Below, piece by piece: positions 1 to 8,522 of a stretch of 19,173 bases of DNA (within the stretch, counting starts at the first letter, position 1; every line of letters starts with the position of its first letter). The position numbers and the translations under genes were made by a program. Origin of the DNA: Echinostoma caproni (taxonomy: Eukaryota > Platyhelminthes > Trematoda > Plagiorchiida > Echinostomatidae); assembly GCA_900618425.1 (NCBI GenBank), contig UZAN01048244.1, forward strand, positions 5,364 through 24,536. The letters are read 5' to 3'. The notes under the pieces were generated by a model. It did no database searches, was not told the origin of the DNA, and saw only the letters and a list, made by a program, of their open reading frames with translations.

Positions 1-245
1 ACTAACAGACACATCGAACTCTATCTCATGTACACGTCTCAAGAATCAAATAACAGCAAAAGGCCACTGGTGACCTGAGAACCGACCACAACCGCAGTCA
101 AGACCGAAGGACACCCAACACACACCTCTTAACCCCTAGCACTAATTTAATGGCGAACCGAGTCGAACTTAATGAGAACAGGGAATAAAAATAATTGTTG
201 CAGAAGAACACATATAAATGACATGGTACAAGCAGAACACTGCTA
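1..245. other. unassigned sequence at the window start
   Basis: No gene, repeat unit or structural RNA is recognised here. The short open frames are of chance length. Confidence 0.5.
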
Positions 246-380
246 CTTCACAAGCACTGACCACGTCACTTCGGCTAGTGACGAAACGTTTGCAAGCAAC
301 TTGCCAAGCTCGGCGAACAGACGAAATTGAATTCAATTCATCCGATCTACGAGATCCGATTTTCAATAATTTGTCAAAAG
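246..380 (+). repeat. dispersed repeat copy 1 with hammerhead-like hairpin (PLE-end-like)
   Basis: This stretch is about 135 bp long and matches 11382-11515 from CTTCACAAGCACTGA at the left to TTTTCAATA.TTTGTCAA at the right, with many point differences. Inside it CTGA (257-260) is followed by a perfect 5-bp hairpin GTCAC (265-269)/GTGAC (278-282) with loop TTCGGCTA, then GAAAC (283-287). The order CUGA-NGA, stem, GAAAC is that of a hammerhead core, but here the GA of CTGATGA is changed to CTGACCA and one extra base sits before the stem. Similar degenerate hammerheads are known at the ends of Penelope-like elements. The PLE assignment is inference. No coding sequence adjoins this copy, so it may be a solo terminal fragment. 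Confidence 0.5.
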
Positions 381-1039
381 TGATCTCCCTGTCAGACAGG
401 TGAACATTGGTTTGTTAAACCCAGGTAAATTAAATTGTATTTCTGGTCTTGGTTTCTTGACCTCCAGTCCAATCAATACTTGTAGACATTTAGCATTTCA
501 CTTTCAAATCAAGAGCTCTCACATGCTGCGGTTTTGTTTGTTCACATGCTGTCTTCAATGATCGTTAATGAATTGTCTATTTTATCAACATATTTGTTCG
601 TCGGGGGGCTCTGTCTTACCCAGTCATACATTGAGCCCCGAACATTATTCCGTTTTGCCCACTTTGTGATATTTTCATCCAGCACCTTCCCCTGACTATG
701 TCCTCAAACGATTGCATGCCGTTGTTTGTAAAAACAGAAAGCAGTCATATTTCATTGTACCCTGCAGACTTCTATCTAGCCCCTTATGAATTTTACTTAT
801 CCCATGTGTGCACATGCTACCTTGTTTGAGTAGTCAACTCATCCGGTTGAGACCCGCATCCACTCCGGATCCCATCGTTTTTGTTAGCTTCGGTCCTTCA
901 CCTTGGATCGTGAGCGTATCAGCATCAGCTTTCCCGAGAACGATCGTACCCGCGATGGGAATGGTGCAATAGGAGGTAAAATTGTTAGTTATGTACGAGG
1001 TGCACGAATTCCGCGTCAACTTCAAGAATGTGTATCGTG
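381..1039. other. unassigned sequence
   Basis: No feature can be supported on either strand. If the minus-strand exon model at 1040-1146 is right, the proximal part would be 3' untranslated region. An ATTAAA occurs on the minus strand near 145-150, but it is too far away and too common to call a polyadenylation signal. Confidence 0.4.
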
Positions 1040-1146
1040 CTATAAGGGTCCAATTCGATCACTGACACAATCTTCGTCAAAAGGTGGATCCTCCGCCTCG
1101 TCTTCATACAGCCCGTTTTCATTGCAGTATCTCGCATCCAGCCGTT
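1040..1146 (-). CDS. candidate 3'-terminal exon, unknown protein
   Basis: On the minus strand an acceptor-like AAAATACAG ends at 1147 and is followed by 107 nt that stay open in one frame to a TAG at 1040-1042. The frame needs one base from the preceding exon, which is what the candidate exon at 2385-2558 supplies (its last base A gives a Lys codon across the junction). The predicted tail of about 34 residues is strongly acidic in the middle (GLYEDEAEDPPFDEDC) and ends IGPL. I recognise no family. The acceptor has a poor pyrimidine tract. The phase agreement has a one-in-three chance of being accidental, so this remains a hypothesis. The overlapping plus-strand frame at 903-1304 is an alternative but shows no signal or motif. 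Confidence 0.3.
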
Positions 1147-2384
1147 CTGTATTTTGTTGTAAAACATCTTACAGACGGAAACTACTTTTGTCGACTTACG
1201 GCGACGATATTAAAATTTTACTACCTCCCATGAGACACAAATCACCTCAATGGACAAAAAGAAAATCTGAGGTACACGTTTGGCTTATTGGCGAAAACAT
1301 TTAAGAAAAACTACCTATCGGTCTGATAATAGGTATTTTAGTTTATATCGCTTCAATTTAGTTATTTGGGAACACTGGTTATGAAAAACTTACGTAAGAG
1401 TTGATATGAATATAAGTGAAGTGTTGTAGAACTTGATAGACGGAGCCAGGAAAAATATAAATCTCTGAAAAGCTTGTAATAAACAAATCATAATATTTGA
1501 GGCCTAGGACTATTTTGTTTTTCTGGGATGTGCATCTTTCCTGTTGAGTAAATAACAAATCGAACCTCTTCGGAAGTCGGAGGACTCGTGAGGTATCTTC
1601 AATCAGATCAGCCTGAATTAAGTGCATCATGATTTTGCCTACAAATTTATTGTTATCGTGGAAATAGTAAGGCATTGAAAAACTTACGATCCGTGTACAT
1701 AACAAGTAAAGGAGGCAGGTTGTTGAATTTCAAAAACGTACTTGCGAGAAAGTTTGTAATCGTACGTTTCTGTCTATCCGTACCTTATCTCTTGGAGACT
1801 TCCATTATTGTGGGAATAGCACAGTACTGTTTAAGGTCGGATTTTACGGTTTGTGAAAAATACTCGGAATGCGTTTCATGTCTCACATTTTGAGTTCTAA
1901 GATAACATATATTTTGGAAAGTATAGTTACAGTTATGTCTCGGGTTTAATCATGCGTGATATTGATGACGGGGTTTTCTGCGATGCTTTCCAGTCCTGAT
2001 TATCTCACCTACCGATATCTCCGCATACAAAGAAATTAATTTTGTAGTATAAATTTCAGTATGAAAGTACTGATTATCGGTAGTTCGCTTTCTTTGGAGA
2101 TTCATGGAAAGAATTTATACCAGCGCCTTAGTTAGACAAGACTATCCGTATATTTCACTGCATGGACCTACTGTGAAGGATTATAGATAACCGTGCCCAG
2201 ATCAACATCTCCACTGTTTGTTCCGTTCATCGGAAACCATAGTCGATTGGCGTGATGTAAGAGTCAACTTTGTAACAGCTCGATTTAGGGGCCAACAAAT
2301 CAACATTTAATTGCATAGTCTGTGTTCAAAGAGGCTGAAGTGAATTTGTATAAAAGCACCGCGTATACAACCGATCCTGCTTAC
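1147..2384. other. putative intron between the two minus-strand exon candidates
   Basis: Read on the minus strand this 1,238-bp interval begins GTAAGC and ends ATACAG, so it obeys the GT-AG rule. It also contains a 108-codon minus-strand frame (1379-1705) that looks protein-like in its upstream part but does not fit the splice phase. Nothing else is recognised. Confidence 0.3.
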
Positions 2385-2558
2385 TGTTTCCGTCTTGCCG
2401 GCCTACGAGCGAACTCGACGGGTCGCGCGTGTCTGGAATCGTCTTTACTTGCTGCAGAAAAATGTCTCTAATCACACTAGTCTGGATTGCGGTCACAGCT
2501 TCAAAGTTCTGTGTACATTTGTGTTGATAAAATGACCCGTACCTTTCGTCTGTGACAT
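2385..2558 (-). CDS. candidate internal exon, unknown protein
   Basis: On the minus strand a long pyrimidine tract (TTTTTGTTTTCCCTAG, ending at 2559) gives a textbook splice acceptor, and A|GTAAGC at 2385/2384 gives a good donor. The 174 nt between them are exactly 58 codons long in phase 1-1 and are open in a single frame. The predicted peptide begins after a split codon with VTDERYGSFYQHKC, passes through IQTSVIRDIFLQQVKTIP and ends SSSLVGRQDGN. The second half is noticeably rich in CpG compared with its surroundings, as coding exons often are in A+T-rich genomes. I do not recognise the domain. Its donor phase matches the candidate exon at 1040-1146. This is the best-supported host-gene exon in the window, but it rests on splice signals and an open frame only; RNA evidence would decide. 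Confidence 0.42.
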
Positions 2559-2972
2559 CTAGGGAAAACAAAAACCGAAATAAAAGGTTGGTCACCAATC
2601 CCAGCATTGAAATTTTCGGAAACTTTCAGAATTCAGTTTTCTAAATAAATAACATGGAGCGAAAAGTCTCCTTTTTCGGGAGAATGCAATCAATTCATTT
2701 ATCTCGAGTACCCTTTATCCGCTGCATGCATACATTGACATTAAAGGTAGTGACATATTACAGTAAACTAAGCACTTCACAAAGCAATTAAATTACGGGG
2801 TGGAACGGAGGAAGATCATATAAATAACCACAATCAACCATGAGGACTGAACAAAATTCAGAGATATCATGCCATGCTGTGGGGAATGACGGTACGCAAG
2901 TTCAATGTTTTACACAGAAATCGCTAAATCCACCGACTGGGACAAGGGATTGTGACAAACTAAATAAAATGA
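2559..2972. other. unassigned sequence upstream of the exon candidate
   Basis: Apart from the pyrimidine-rich acceptor read on the minus strand at its lower edge, nothing is recognised here. Confidence 0.35.
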
Positions 2973-3113
2973 TTATTGCCTTGTCAGTGTATTACCTCAA
3001 GTGAATTTCTTGAATTAACAAGCATGCCGTTGGGTCCAGTAAGTGGCGTGGAATTAAACCTCATGACATCCGGTGACTCCCCAAACTCGACTTACTGGTT
3101 TTTTTGTTCACAG

Positions 3114-3230
3114 ATCCATTTGGGTAGCTGGAGGATTGTCACCATTATCTCTGGTGAACATATTACTTGGACTGAAGTGTACAGGATGCAAACAAGAGTT
3201 CCTTCACCGGCGGCTACTGTGGAGTTCTAG
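3114..3230 (+). CDS. weak candidate terminal exon on the plus strand
   Basis: A strong acceptor-like tract (GGTTTTTTTGTTCACAG) ends at 3113. The following 39 codons are open and end in TAG at 3228-3230, starting IHLGSWRIVTIISGEHITW. The same frame is also open upstream of the acceptor, back to 2973, so the splice site is not needed to keep it open and the whole 86-codon frame may be accidental. A second frame stays open across the same bases to about 3330. No family is recognised and no partner exon was found on this strand. Confidence 0.17.
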   Translation: MHLGSWRIVTIISGEHITWTEVYRMQTRVPSPAATVEF

Positions 3231-3350
3231 ACACATAACCGTGCTTCAGCTGTTTCCCGACCTACACCTGCAATACCAGCAATACAAAGCAACCTCTTAT
3301 GATAACCTTTCATCATTTCCAAATCCGTAATGTCGTCCTACTCTCCCTAC

Positions 3351-3386
3351 CGGATAAAGCGTTTGCATCTCGCAAACGTTTATCCG
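3351..3386. other. strong short hairpin
   Basis: The arm CGGATAAAGCGTTTGC (3351-3366) and the arm GCAAACGTTTATCCG (3372-3386) form a stem of 15 pairs with one bulged A and one G-T wobble around the 5-nt loop ATCTC. It is too short for a microRNA precursor. It could be the remnant of a terminal inverted repeat or a cruciform-prone site. Confidence 0.7.
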
Positions 3387-3757
3387 TTCAAGGAAACAAT
3401 TTTGTTCGGGGTGTAATCACAATACAAGCCGCATCAACACACATACTTCAATGCCCTGTGCTTCGTTCGTCTGTACTAATTTGCCCGAGATTTTGAATAA
3501 AATTGCAACCAAAAGCATGCCCTTGAGCTGTTCCCATTGAAAAGAAATAAAATATGAGAAGAAAACGAAAAGACTTGTTATATTTCACGGTTAAAATTCA
3601 TGCCTGGTCCTAAAGATTGAAATGACTGTCGAAGGTAGATTAAGTGATTGGTAACCATCATTGACACCGGACCTGGCAAGGTGGCTGTTGTATCAGTGTT
3701 TGCACAGAGATATAGTCATTCATGGAAAAAATATCGGAACCTAAGCGAATTGTGAAA
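3387..3757. other. unassigned sequence
   Basis: No gene or repeat is recognised. Only A-rich stretches are apparent. Confidence 0.4.
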
Positions 3758-3848
3758 TTACGTATTTATCAAAACAACTGTGTAACGTCTCCCGACTTTT
3801 TCCACTATGCGTCGTATGGCAGCCCTTTGATTGTCCGCTTCCCCCTTA
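3758..3848 (-). CDS. weak candidate exon on the minus strand
   Basis: Read on the minus strand, ATATAATTTTCAG ends at 3849 and is followed by an open frame to a stop at 3758. The peptide SKGEADNQRAAIRRIVEKVG is hydrophilic and protein-like, in contrast to the hydrophobic chance translation just upstream of the acceptor. The only donor in the phase needed to join the exon at 2385-2558 is a poor one (C|GTTACA), so a direct link is not supported. No family is recognised. Treat it as a prompt for transcript checking. Confidence 0.18.
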
Positions 3849-4256
3849 CTGAAAATTATATTCTTGTATGACCAATAAAAGAACAGAAAATGAAAATGAA
3901 ATAAAATGAAATGTACCATGCTAGACGAATTACTTTGCAATGACGAATTGTTAACTTTCATCTAAAAGACAAATTTTTGATTACGTGTTTGTATATAGGA
4001 AAACGTTGAGTGATGGGATTCTTGGAAAGAAAGAAAATTTGGATACCATTTCCCGAAAGTCTCCGGAACCTGTTGTCATTTTCGATTTCATACTTGTGCT
4101 TGGAGTAAGCACGGAAATGGCAATCTGAACATGCCAGTCAGATGACAAAAGCTGCGAGAGGAGTTCCTTTCATATACTCTCAACGGTCACTTACGTATTG
4201 CATTGTACAATATAGACAAATGAAGTGAACCAAGATTTCTAGTTAGGTTTCATCGT
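3849..4256. other. unassigned sequence with an A-rich run
   Basis: A GAAAATGAAAT-like purine-rich run lies near 3886-3911. No gene is recognised in the rest. Confidence 0.4.
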
Positions 4257-4283
4257 ATGTGTGTGTGCGTGTGCATGTGTGTG
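4257..4283 (+). repeat. TG-rich microsatellite
   Basis: An interrupted (TG)n tract with GC and CA interruptions. Confidence 0.85.
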
Positions 4284-4426
4284 ATGCACATGATTGGTTA
4301 TTGCCAGGGAAGGCCAAGGGAAATAGTAATACGCTTCTTGACACACGTGGGTTTGTTGTGATCGATCGATGGTGCCTTAATCGGTGTTTGTCGCGCTGAC
4401 CTAACAAAACCGAGAACGCATTCGCT

Positions 4427-4440
4427 GACCGACGTCGGTC
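4427..4440. other. 14-bp perfect palindrome
   Basis: GACCGACGTCGGTC is its own reverse complement. It lies in a locally CpG-richer patch (about 4350-4625) that also contains two GATCGATCG runs. Its function is unknown. Confidence 0.6.
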
Positions 4441-4555
4441 GATGGGATGCAGTCAGAATCTGTGGTCTGCCATTTTAGTTAGCAGTGATCGATCGGTTCT
4501 GCCAACGTATGCTTCGTTGCCGCTGCAACAGATGGCGTAAATGCAATGGGAGGTG

Positions 4556-4625
4556 GACTCGATTGAGTGGTTATCTTTGAATGGGGGGAGAAGGAGACGC
4601 CGTGTGGTTCGAACTAGAATTAGTG
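4556..4625 (+). promoter_or_regulatory. possible tRNA-like pol III promoter remnant
   Basis: GAGTGGTTA (4565-4573) resembles box A of Ser/Leu-type tRNAs, and GGTTCGAACT (4606-4615) resembles box B. Their spacing of about 40 nt is right for a tRNA-type promoter. The T-stem does not pair well, and no SINE body was recognised, so this may be chance. Confidence 0.22.
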
Positions 4626-5335
4626 TGGCAGCATATTAAGATCCTTGTAAAGCGTTTTTTATACGCTGTGTGATAACCGGTATTGATTACTCCCTTTTAT
4701 AAGGCAGAGAGATGTGGATATTCTTTTTTAAACACCCGATGGATGATTGCTTTAGTTTGATTTTTTGTCCGATTATGACGATGAACAATCAAACAATTGC
4801 ATGTTGGTGGTTTAAGACTACAACTTGCACAAACCCCGTGATTCAATTAGCGAAAATGCAAAAAGCAATAAAAAGTGGGTAAATTCAACATTTTCATTAT
4901 CCAACTACGCTGCTTGATGCGTCACGTAATTTTCGCCTTAATTGAGCTCGTATAAATCAAATCAATGAGACGCTCAAATTACCCCCTTTGGTCGATTTGC
5001 TTTATTCCTAGATGTGAGGAAAAAGTTGAATAATTTGTTTTACTCATTTTTGTTTGATAATCGTAATACGAAACAGGCAACCTCCTCGGTATGCTGAGAT
5101 GTCTTTCTCGCCTGTTTAAATTTGCACTGGGGAACTCCAGAGTTTGTTATTTACACAAGTTGGTGGCCCAGAAAGGATGGTAAACATGCAAATTTTTCAC
5201 ACATTTTGCATCATTTTGATGCATAAATTTATCTCGTGTGAAGGAAAGAAAGAGCTTATGATCTATCTAACTTAGTTAAAATAAATTATAGGTAAACCGG
5301 ATAGGTTAACGAAAATAGAGCACTAACAATGACAT
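4626..5335. other. unassigned sequence
   Basis: A+T-rich sequence with no open frame, repeat copy or structural RNA that can be supported. Confidence 0.45.
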
Positions 5336-5344
5336 ACTGAAGAC

Positions 5345-5510
5345 CCCAAGAAGGAAAATCGGCATGTCTAGAGCAAATGAAGCGTGAACTGAAAATCTAG
5401 AAAGCACTGTGGAGCTACTTAGACATGGTTGGGTTTCATCAGCTGTGCCGATACATCGACCCAACTAGAGGTCGAACCCGGGACCTCACTTACATGATAT
5501 GGCACAACTC
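5345..5510 (-). mobile_element. hammerhead SINE copy 1L (left, inverted member of pair 1)
   Basis: Read on the minus strand this copy runs from a tRNA-like head through GTGAGGTCCCGGG, a box B-like GGTTCGACCTC (5468-5478), a linker resembling CAGTTGGGTCGATGG, a 45-nt hammerhead block (5404-5448), and a 3' tail containing TTCACGCTTCATTTGCTC (about 5372-5388). The same modules in the same order occur in three other places in the window. SINEs of this kind would be transcribed by RNA polymerase III from internal boxes and moved by a partner LINE. That is known for the schistosome Sm-alpha family and inferred here. The head beyond box B is poorly conserved and the left border is approximate. Confidence 0.8.
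5404..5448 (-). ncRNA. decayed hammerhead ribozyme (copy 1L)
   Basis: On the minus strand, CTGATGA (5436-5442) is intact and the loop CAACCA is kept. The stem II arms have mutated to AACC/TGTC, and the invariant GAA is TAA (G12 changed to T). The stem III palindrome is lost. Stem I is GCACAG/CAGTGC with one mismatch. The block is exactly 45 nt, like the other copies. Loss of G12 should abolish cleavage. Confidence 0.8.
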
Positions 5511-5516
5511 ATCTTT

Positions 5517-5735
5517 GCGAGTACTAGCCTCCGTTGTTATGATTCAACTGGATACTTTCACAACCTGACAACTTGGGGCGATAGATACGCATTGCTGATG
5601 AGATCCAACGACGTTGAAACAACTGTACAGTGTTTCCTAGCTTTTTATTTTACGCTTCATTTGCTCTAGAGACGACGAATTCCATCCTTGAACGTGAATT
5701 ATAAGCCTCTATTGATCTCATATAATAGGGAAGAA
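5517..5735 (+). mobile_element. hammerhead SINE copy 1R (right member of pair 1)
   Basis: This copy begins near GTACTAGCCTCCG (about 5520-5534), which matches the head of copy 2L read on its own strand. It continues through ACAACCTGAC and AACTTGGGGCGATAGAT, the hammerhead block (5589-5633), GTTTCCTAGC and the tail ACGCTTCATTTGCTCTAGA (5652-5670) followed by GACGACGAATTC. Relative to its relatives it lacks the box B segment between CTGAC and the linker, so it should no longer be a good pol III template. The tail is shared with copy 2R as far as CTCTATT near 5707-5713. The right border is approximate. Confidence 0.8.
5589..5633 (+). ncRNA. type I hammerhead ribozyme, best-preserved catalytic core (copy 1R)
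   Basis: Stem I is GCATTG (5589-5594)/CAGTGT (5628-5633), six pairs including two wobbles. The core CTGATGA (5595-5601) is intact. Stem II is GATC (5602-5605)/CGTT (5612-5615) around CAACGA, which is weak: one Watson-Crick pair, two wobbles and one mismatch. GAA (5616-5618) is intact. Stem III is ACAA/CTGT (5619-5626), without a loop and with one mismatch. The cleavage nucleotide at 5627 is A, an allowed H17 after U. All invariant core positions are therefore present, the only copy of the four for which this is true. The weak stem II makes activity doubtful. Confidence 0.8.
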
Positions 5736-5763
5736 CCATAGTAATTGGCACTCCACTGAAGAC

Positions 5764-7230
5764 AACGATTATGCATTTGGCCGTCACTTAATGAAAGTCA
5801 CTCTGGGAAAATTCAATTTGGAAAATATCTAATAATGGAGAATGCAACGGAAAACTGACGTTGATTTCTTGCAAGCAAATATCTACCATCAATTTTCCTG
5901 AACTGATTACCTTTGCATTTACCGCAGTGCTGACAACAAAACGTTGAACGAAATGCAAAACGTTCGCTCTTTTCCTTCCAGAAGAAGCACACTTTTTGAA
6001 CAATTCTCTCGACTTGGTTTATTTCGGCAAAACAGTGCATAGCTTAGCAAAACTAATTTGTGAATGTAATCAAGGAACACATGTTTTTTGAGTGACTTCA
6101 ACCGCTCCGTTATCAGTGAAGTTAAGTGGAGGCAAGTAGTTCATAACCAAGCCAGAATGACTGAATTCTTCAGAGTTATAATGGTTCGATTTTTGAAATT
6201 TTTGTTTACTAACTAAAGGGGTTTGCAAAACAGGATTACAGCGATGCAAATGTCTCGAAGGCACATTCTGGAAAACATTGTGTGATTTTTTCCCGCGTGC
6301 ACGCTTCGGCCAAGATAAGACCCAACAGGTGAGTCTGATGTCCGTATCAGATCTACTTCCCCACTTGCCTGTTCCCTTACTGTTGTTTTGTTTCTTGGCT
6401 AGTTAATTATCAAAGTCTAAACNTTGTTCTCCATTGTCCTACTCAGTGTCGCCTCATCTCACTGCCTTATAATATTTCCATTGTTCTCTATTGTTGGTTG
6501 GGCACCACATTCAATCTGGAAGTTAACGGTGTTTGAAGCATAAAATGACGTTCACGCTTTCAAAAAGAAAACTTTTGCATGATTTTCAACGCTGTTATTT
6601 TCAGTTTTGCGGAAAAATTTAACGGTGGTTACAAACTTTTCCAAATCCAATTCGACCGGATTGTTTGAAGCCCAATAGCGCGATATGTTTCCAGAGGTAT
6701 CACAAACCAAATTAATCAGGAGCAACTGTTGATAGTAGTGCCTCCAATAACTAACTAGCTATTAATGAATTTAGGATATTTTGGGATGCTGGCAAAAAGC
6801 AATAACATCTCAAATCGGAGCAGACGATTGCAATAGAATGGTCTGAGCCCGTAAAAGCGTTGTATATTAGAGTTGTCGTAGTATAATGGGAACATACCTA
6901 TGCTACAATGTGTAGTATGGATAACATAAGTTTATTGTTACTGTACGAAACAACCAAAATTAAATTTTCTTCATGCCAAGAAAATTGATAGGTAAAGAAA
7001 ACNGAATAGAGCATAATTTACTGAGTAAACTGCGTTTCTGAGGCTAAATTCTGTTTTACGGATTAGCTTGTTTATGGTTTGTTCCTCATTTCGGCCGATT
7101 GCACAATGGAGGGGAGTTGGAATAGTACTCATTTCAAGACGCTAAACATCAAATCACAAGAATGCCAAAAGCTTACCGGTACATTGCGAATCAGCCAGTA
7201 GTAGGTCACTGGTTCTGAAAGTGCGCCATT
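5764..7230. other. unassigned sequence, two single Ns
   Basis: Single Ns occur at 6423 and 7003. Overlapping minus-strand frames at 5788-6101 include a cysteine-rich stretch (FCCQHCGKCK) followed by a donor-like AAAG|GTAATC, but three frames are open at once and no acceptor is convincing, so no exon is called. Nothing else is recognised. Confidence 0.35.
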
Positions 7231-7256
7231 ATGATGATGATGGTGGTGATGATGAT
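7231..7256 (+). repeat. ATG/GTG trinucleotide microsatellite
   Basis: An imperfect (ATG)n tract with central TGGTGG interruptions. Confidence 0.85.
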
Positions 7257-7697
7257 ACTGTTTAGCTTTCAACAGAGAAATCCATAAATCTGACCTCAAA
7301 CGATCACTTTGTCATATGTGACACCCCGTCGACAAAATACCTATCAACTTTTCCTCGAGTTTGAGTAAACCTATTGCTGCTGGGTTTAGAAATGAATCAA
7401 TCGAAGACAAGTTGATGCTTTGGATGGATAAGTGGGCTCGTTTACAAAGCTACATTTCATCCTCATATCTTATAAATAAATTTCATTCCTCCGAATAACA
7501 AATTAATTTGTTGCGGCCTCTCAAGAGCCGCTTGATGGTTTGTTTTACCTCTTTCAGATTTCCGAAGTCTGATTTTACCGAAAAGAAAGCAATTATCGGT
7601 TTTACTGTTCCCTAGTCGCAACTGTTAACCACCGACCGCAAGGGCTCGAAGAGGGGTCAGAGTGTGATGGATGACCAGCGACTTAGCGGACATTCCT
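7257..7697. other. unassigned sequence
   Basis: No feature is recognised upstream of the SINE. Confidence 0.4.
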
Positions 7698-7905
7698 CAT
7701 GGCGGTGGTGGCTAAGTGGTTACCAAATTGTGCCCCGGAAATCCCGGGTTCGAATCGCTGCACCACCGCCCGCCTTCCCCATTCCTGCATTTCCCCTGGT
7801 AGCCTTTGTATGGCCGCAGCCCCCCTCCTGAAAGTTGAGTGTATTTTTGTATATTCAATAAATAGAAAAGGAAGTAAAAAGATACAAAAGATACATACAT
7901 AAGCA
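7698..7905 (+). mobile_element. tRNA-derived SINE of a second family, no hammerhead
   Basis: The 5' end is tRNA-like: GCGGTGG (7702-7708) pairs perfectly with CCACCGC (7763-7769) as an acceptor-like stem, box A TGGCTAAGTGG (7709-7719) fits the pol III consensus TRGCNNAGYNG, and box B GGTTCGAATCG (7747-7757) has one mismatch. The 68-nt head is followed by an unrelated pyrimidine-rich body and an A-rich 3' end with AATAAATAG and AAAAAG/ACAAAAGATACATACATAAG repeats. Head, body and A-rich tail are the standard SINE layout. The T-stem has two mismatches and there is no proper anticodon arm, so it is not a working tRNA gene. No clear target-site duplication was found, so the borders are approximate. 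The open frames seen here on both strands come from the SINE. Confidence 0.72.
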
Positions 7906-8162
7906 ATCACCAAAACCATGAGATGAATTCGAATGCTTAGCCATATCAAGATGATCAACAGTTTCTTCATTTGAAATGGTCCGGTGCCAATAAAGTGTCT
8001 GTATTTATCCGAATATTGTGAGCTACCTTAACCCTATGAAAGGTCTAATTAAGCAAACTGTTCGTTTTGTTTTTCTGAGTTTAACTGGCTTATCTATATT
8101 CACACTTTGATTTACTGAAAATATTCCACAAAACTCCAGTGCAATCTGGTTTCAGTCAACTT

Positions 8163-8522
8163 CTATAAGCGTTTTCTAGAAATTTCTTTGGACGAATACA
8201 CTTGGTTTTGACGGAGTCTATTACTGTGACCACAATATTCCAGGCGTTCCACTTGAATCGATCGAGTGCTCATTAATTGTTTCTCGCCTACATCGTAGGT
8301 GTATTTTCTGAGTGGTACTGGGGTAGTATTTTTCTTGGAGAACGGATCAATAGGCCACGGCACAATGAAACGTGTTGTGGTTTTATTAAAAATGACGTTT
8401 GTAGTGCCGTTGGGCAACAACCTGTAGGATGGAATCCGTACAAAATGAAAATACATGGAGTGTCCACCGGATAGGAGAGTAGACCATATTCTAATTGTGA
8501 ACTTGTTTTCGATTAAATGCAT
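8163..8522 (-). CDS. uncertain open frame, possible exon
   Basis: A minus-strand frame of 119 codons ends at 8163. Within it an acceptor-like ATTCCATCCTACAG ends at 8422, after which the peptide is protein-like (for example FIVPWPIDPFSKKN), basic and hydrophilic at its end. By a rough estimate from base composition, about one frame of this length is expected by chance in a window of this size and A+T content. No family, signal peptide or conserved motif is visible. Confidence 0.15.
   Translation of the reverse strand: MHLIENKFTIRIWSTLLSGGHSMYFHFVRIPSYRLLPNGTTNVIFNKTTTRFIVPWPIDPFSKKNTTPVPLRKYTYDVGEKQLMSTRSIQVERLEYCGHSNRLRQNQVYSSKEISRKRL

Larger units (their letters stand above)
5367..5670. 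repeat. 19-bp perfect inverted repeat bounding the head-to-head SINE pair
   Basis: ACGCTTCATTTGCTCTAGA at 5652-5670 is the exact reverse complement of 5367-5385. It is the shared 3' tail of the two SINE copies facing outwards, so the pair forms a long imperfect palindrome. A 9-bp direct repeat ACTGAAGAC at 5336-5344 and 5755-5763 could be a target-site duplication of the whole unit, but it is short and its right copy lies beyond the last base that can be aligned to the family. Confidence 0.85.

Noticed and set aside
903..1304. The longest plus-strand open frame (133 codons).
   Set aside because: It has no motif or splice support and overlaps a better-supported minus-strand exon candidate. 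A frame of about this length is expected by chance in a window this size.
1379..1705. A minus-strand frame with a protein-like stretch (ADLIEDTSRVLRLPKRF) after an AATTCAG acceptor at 1613.
   Set aside because: Its phase does not fit the upstream exon candidate (a stop appears), no donor follows, and the rest of the frame is low-complexity hydrophobic sequence.
5336..5763. The 9-bp direct repeat ACTGAAGAC as a definite target-site duplication of SINE pair 1.
   Set aside because: It is short, and its right copy lies about 30 bp beyond the last sequence alignable to the family, so it is noted only as possible.
5788..6101. Overlapping minus-strand frames with a cysteine cluster (FCCQHCGKCK) that could suggest a zinc-binding exon.
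   Set aside because: Three frames are open over the same bases, no acceptor is convincing and the Cys/His spacing matches no finger I know.
7702..7769. A possible functional tRNA gene.
   Set aside because: The T-stem has two mismatches, no anticodon arm forms, and the sequence continues into a SINE body and A-rich tail without a pol III terminator.
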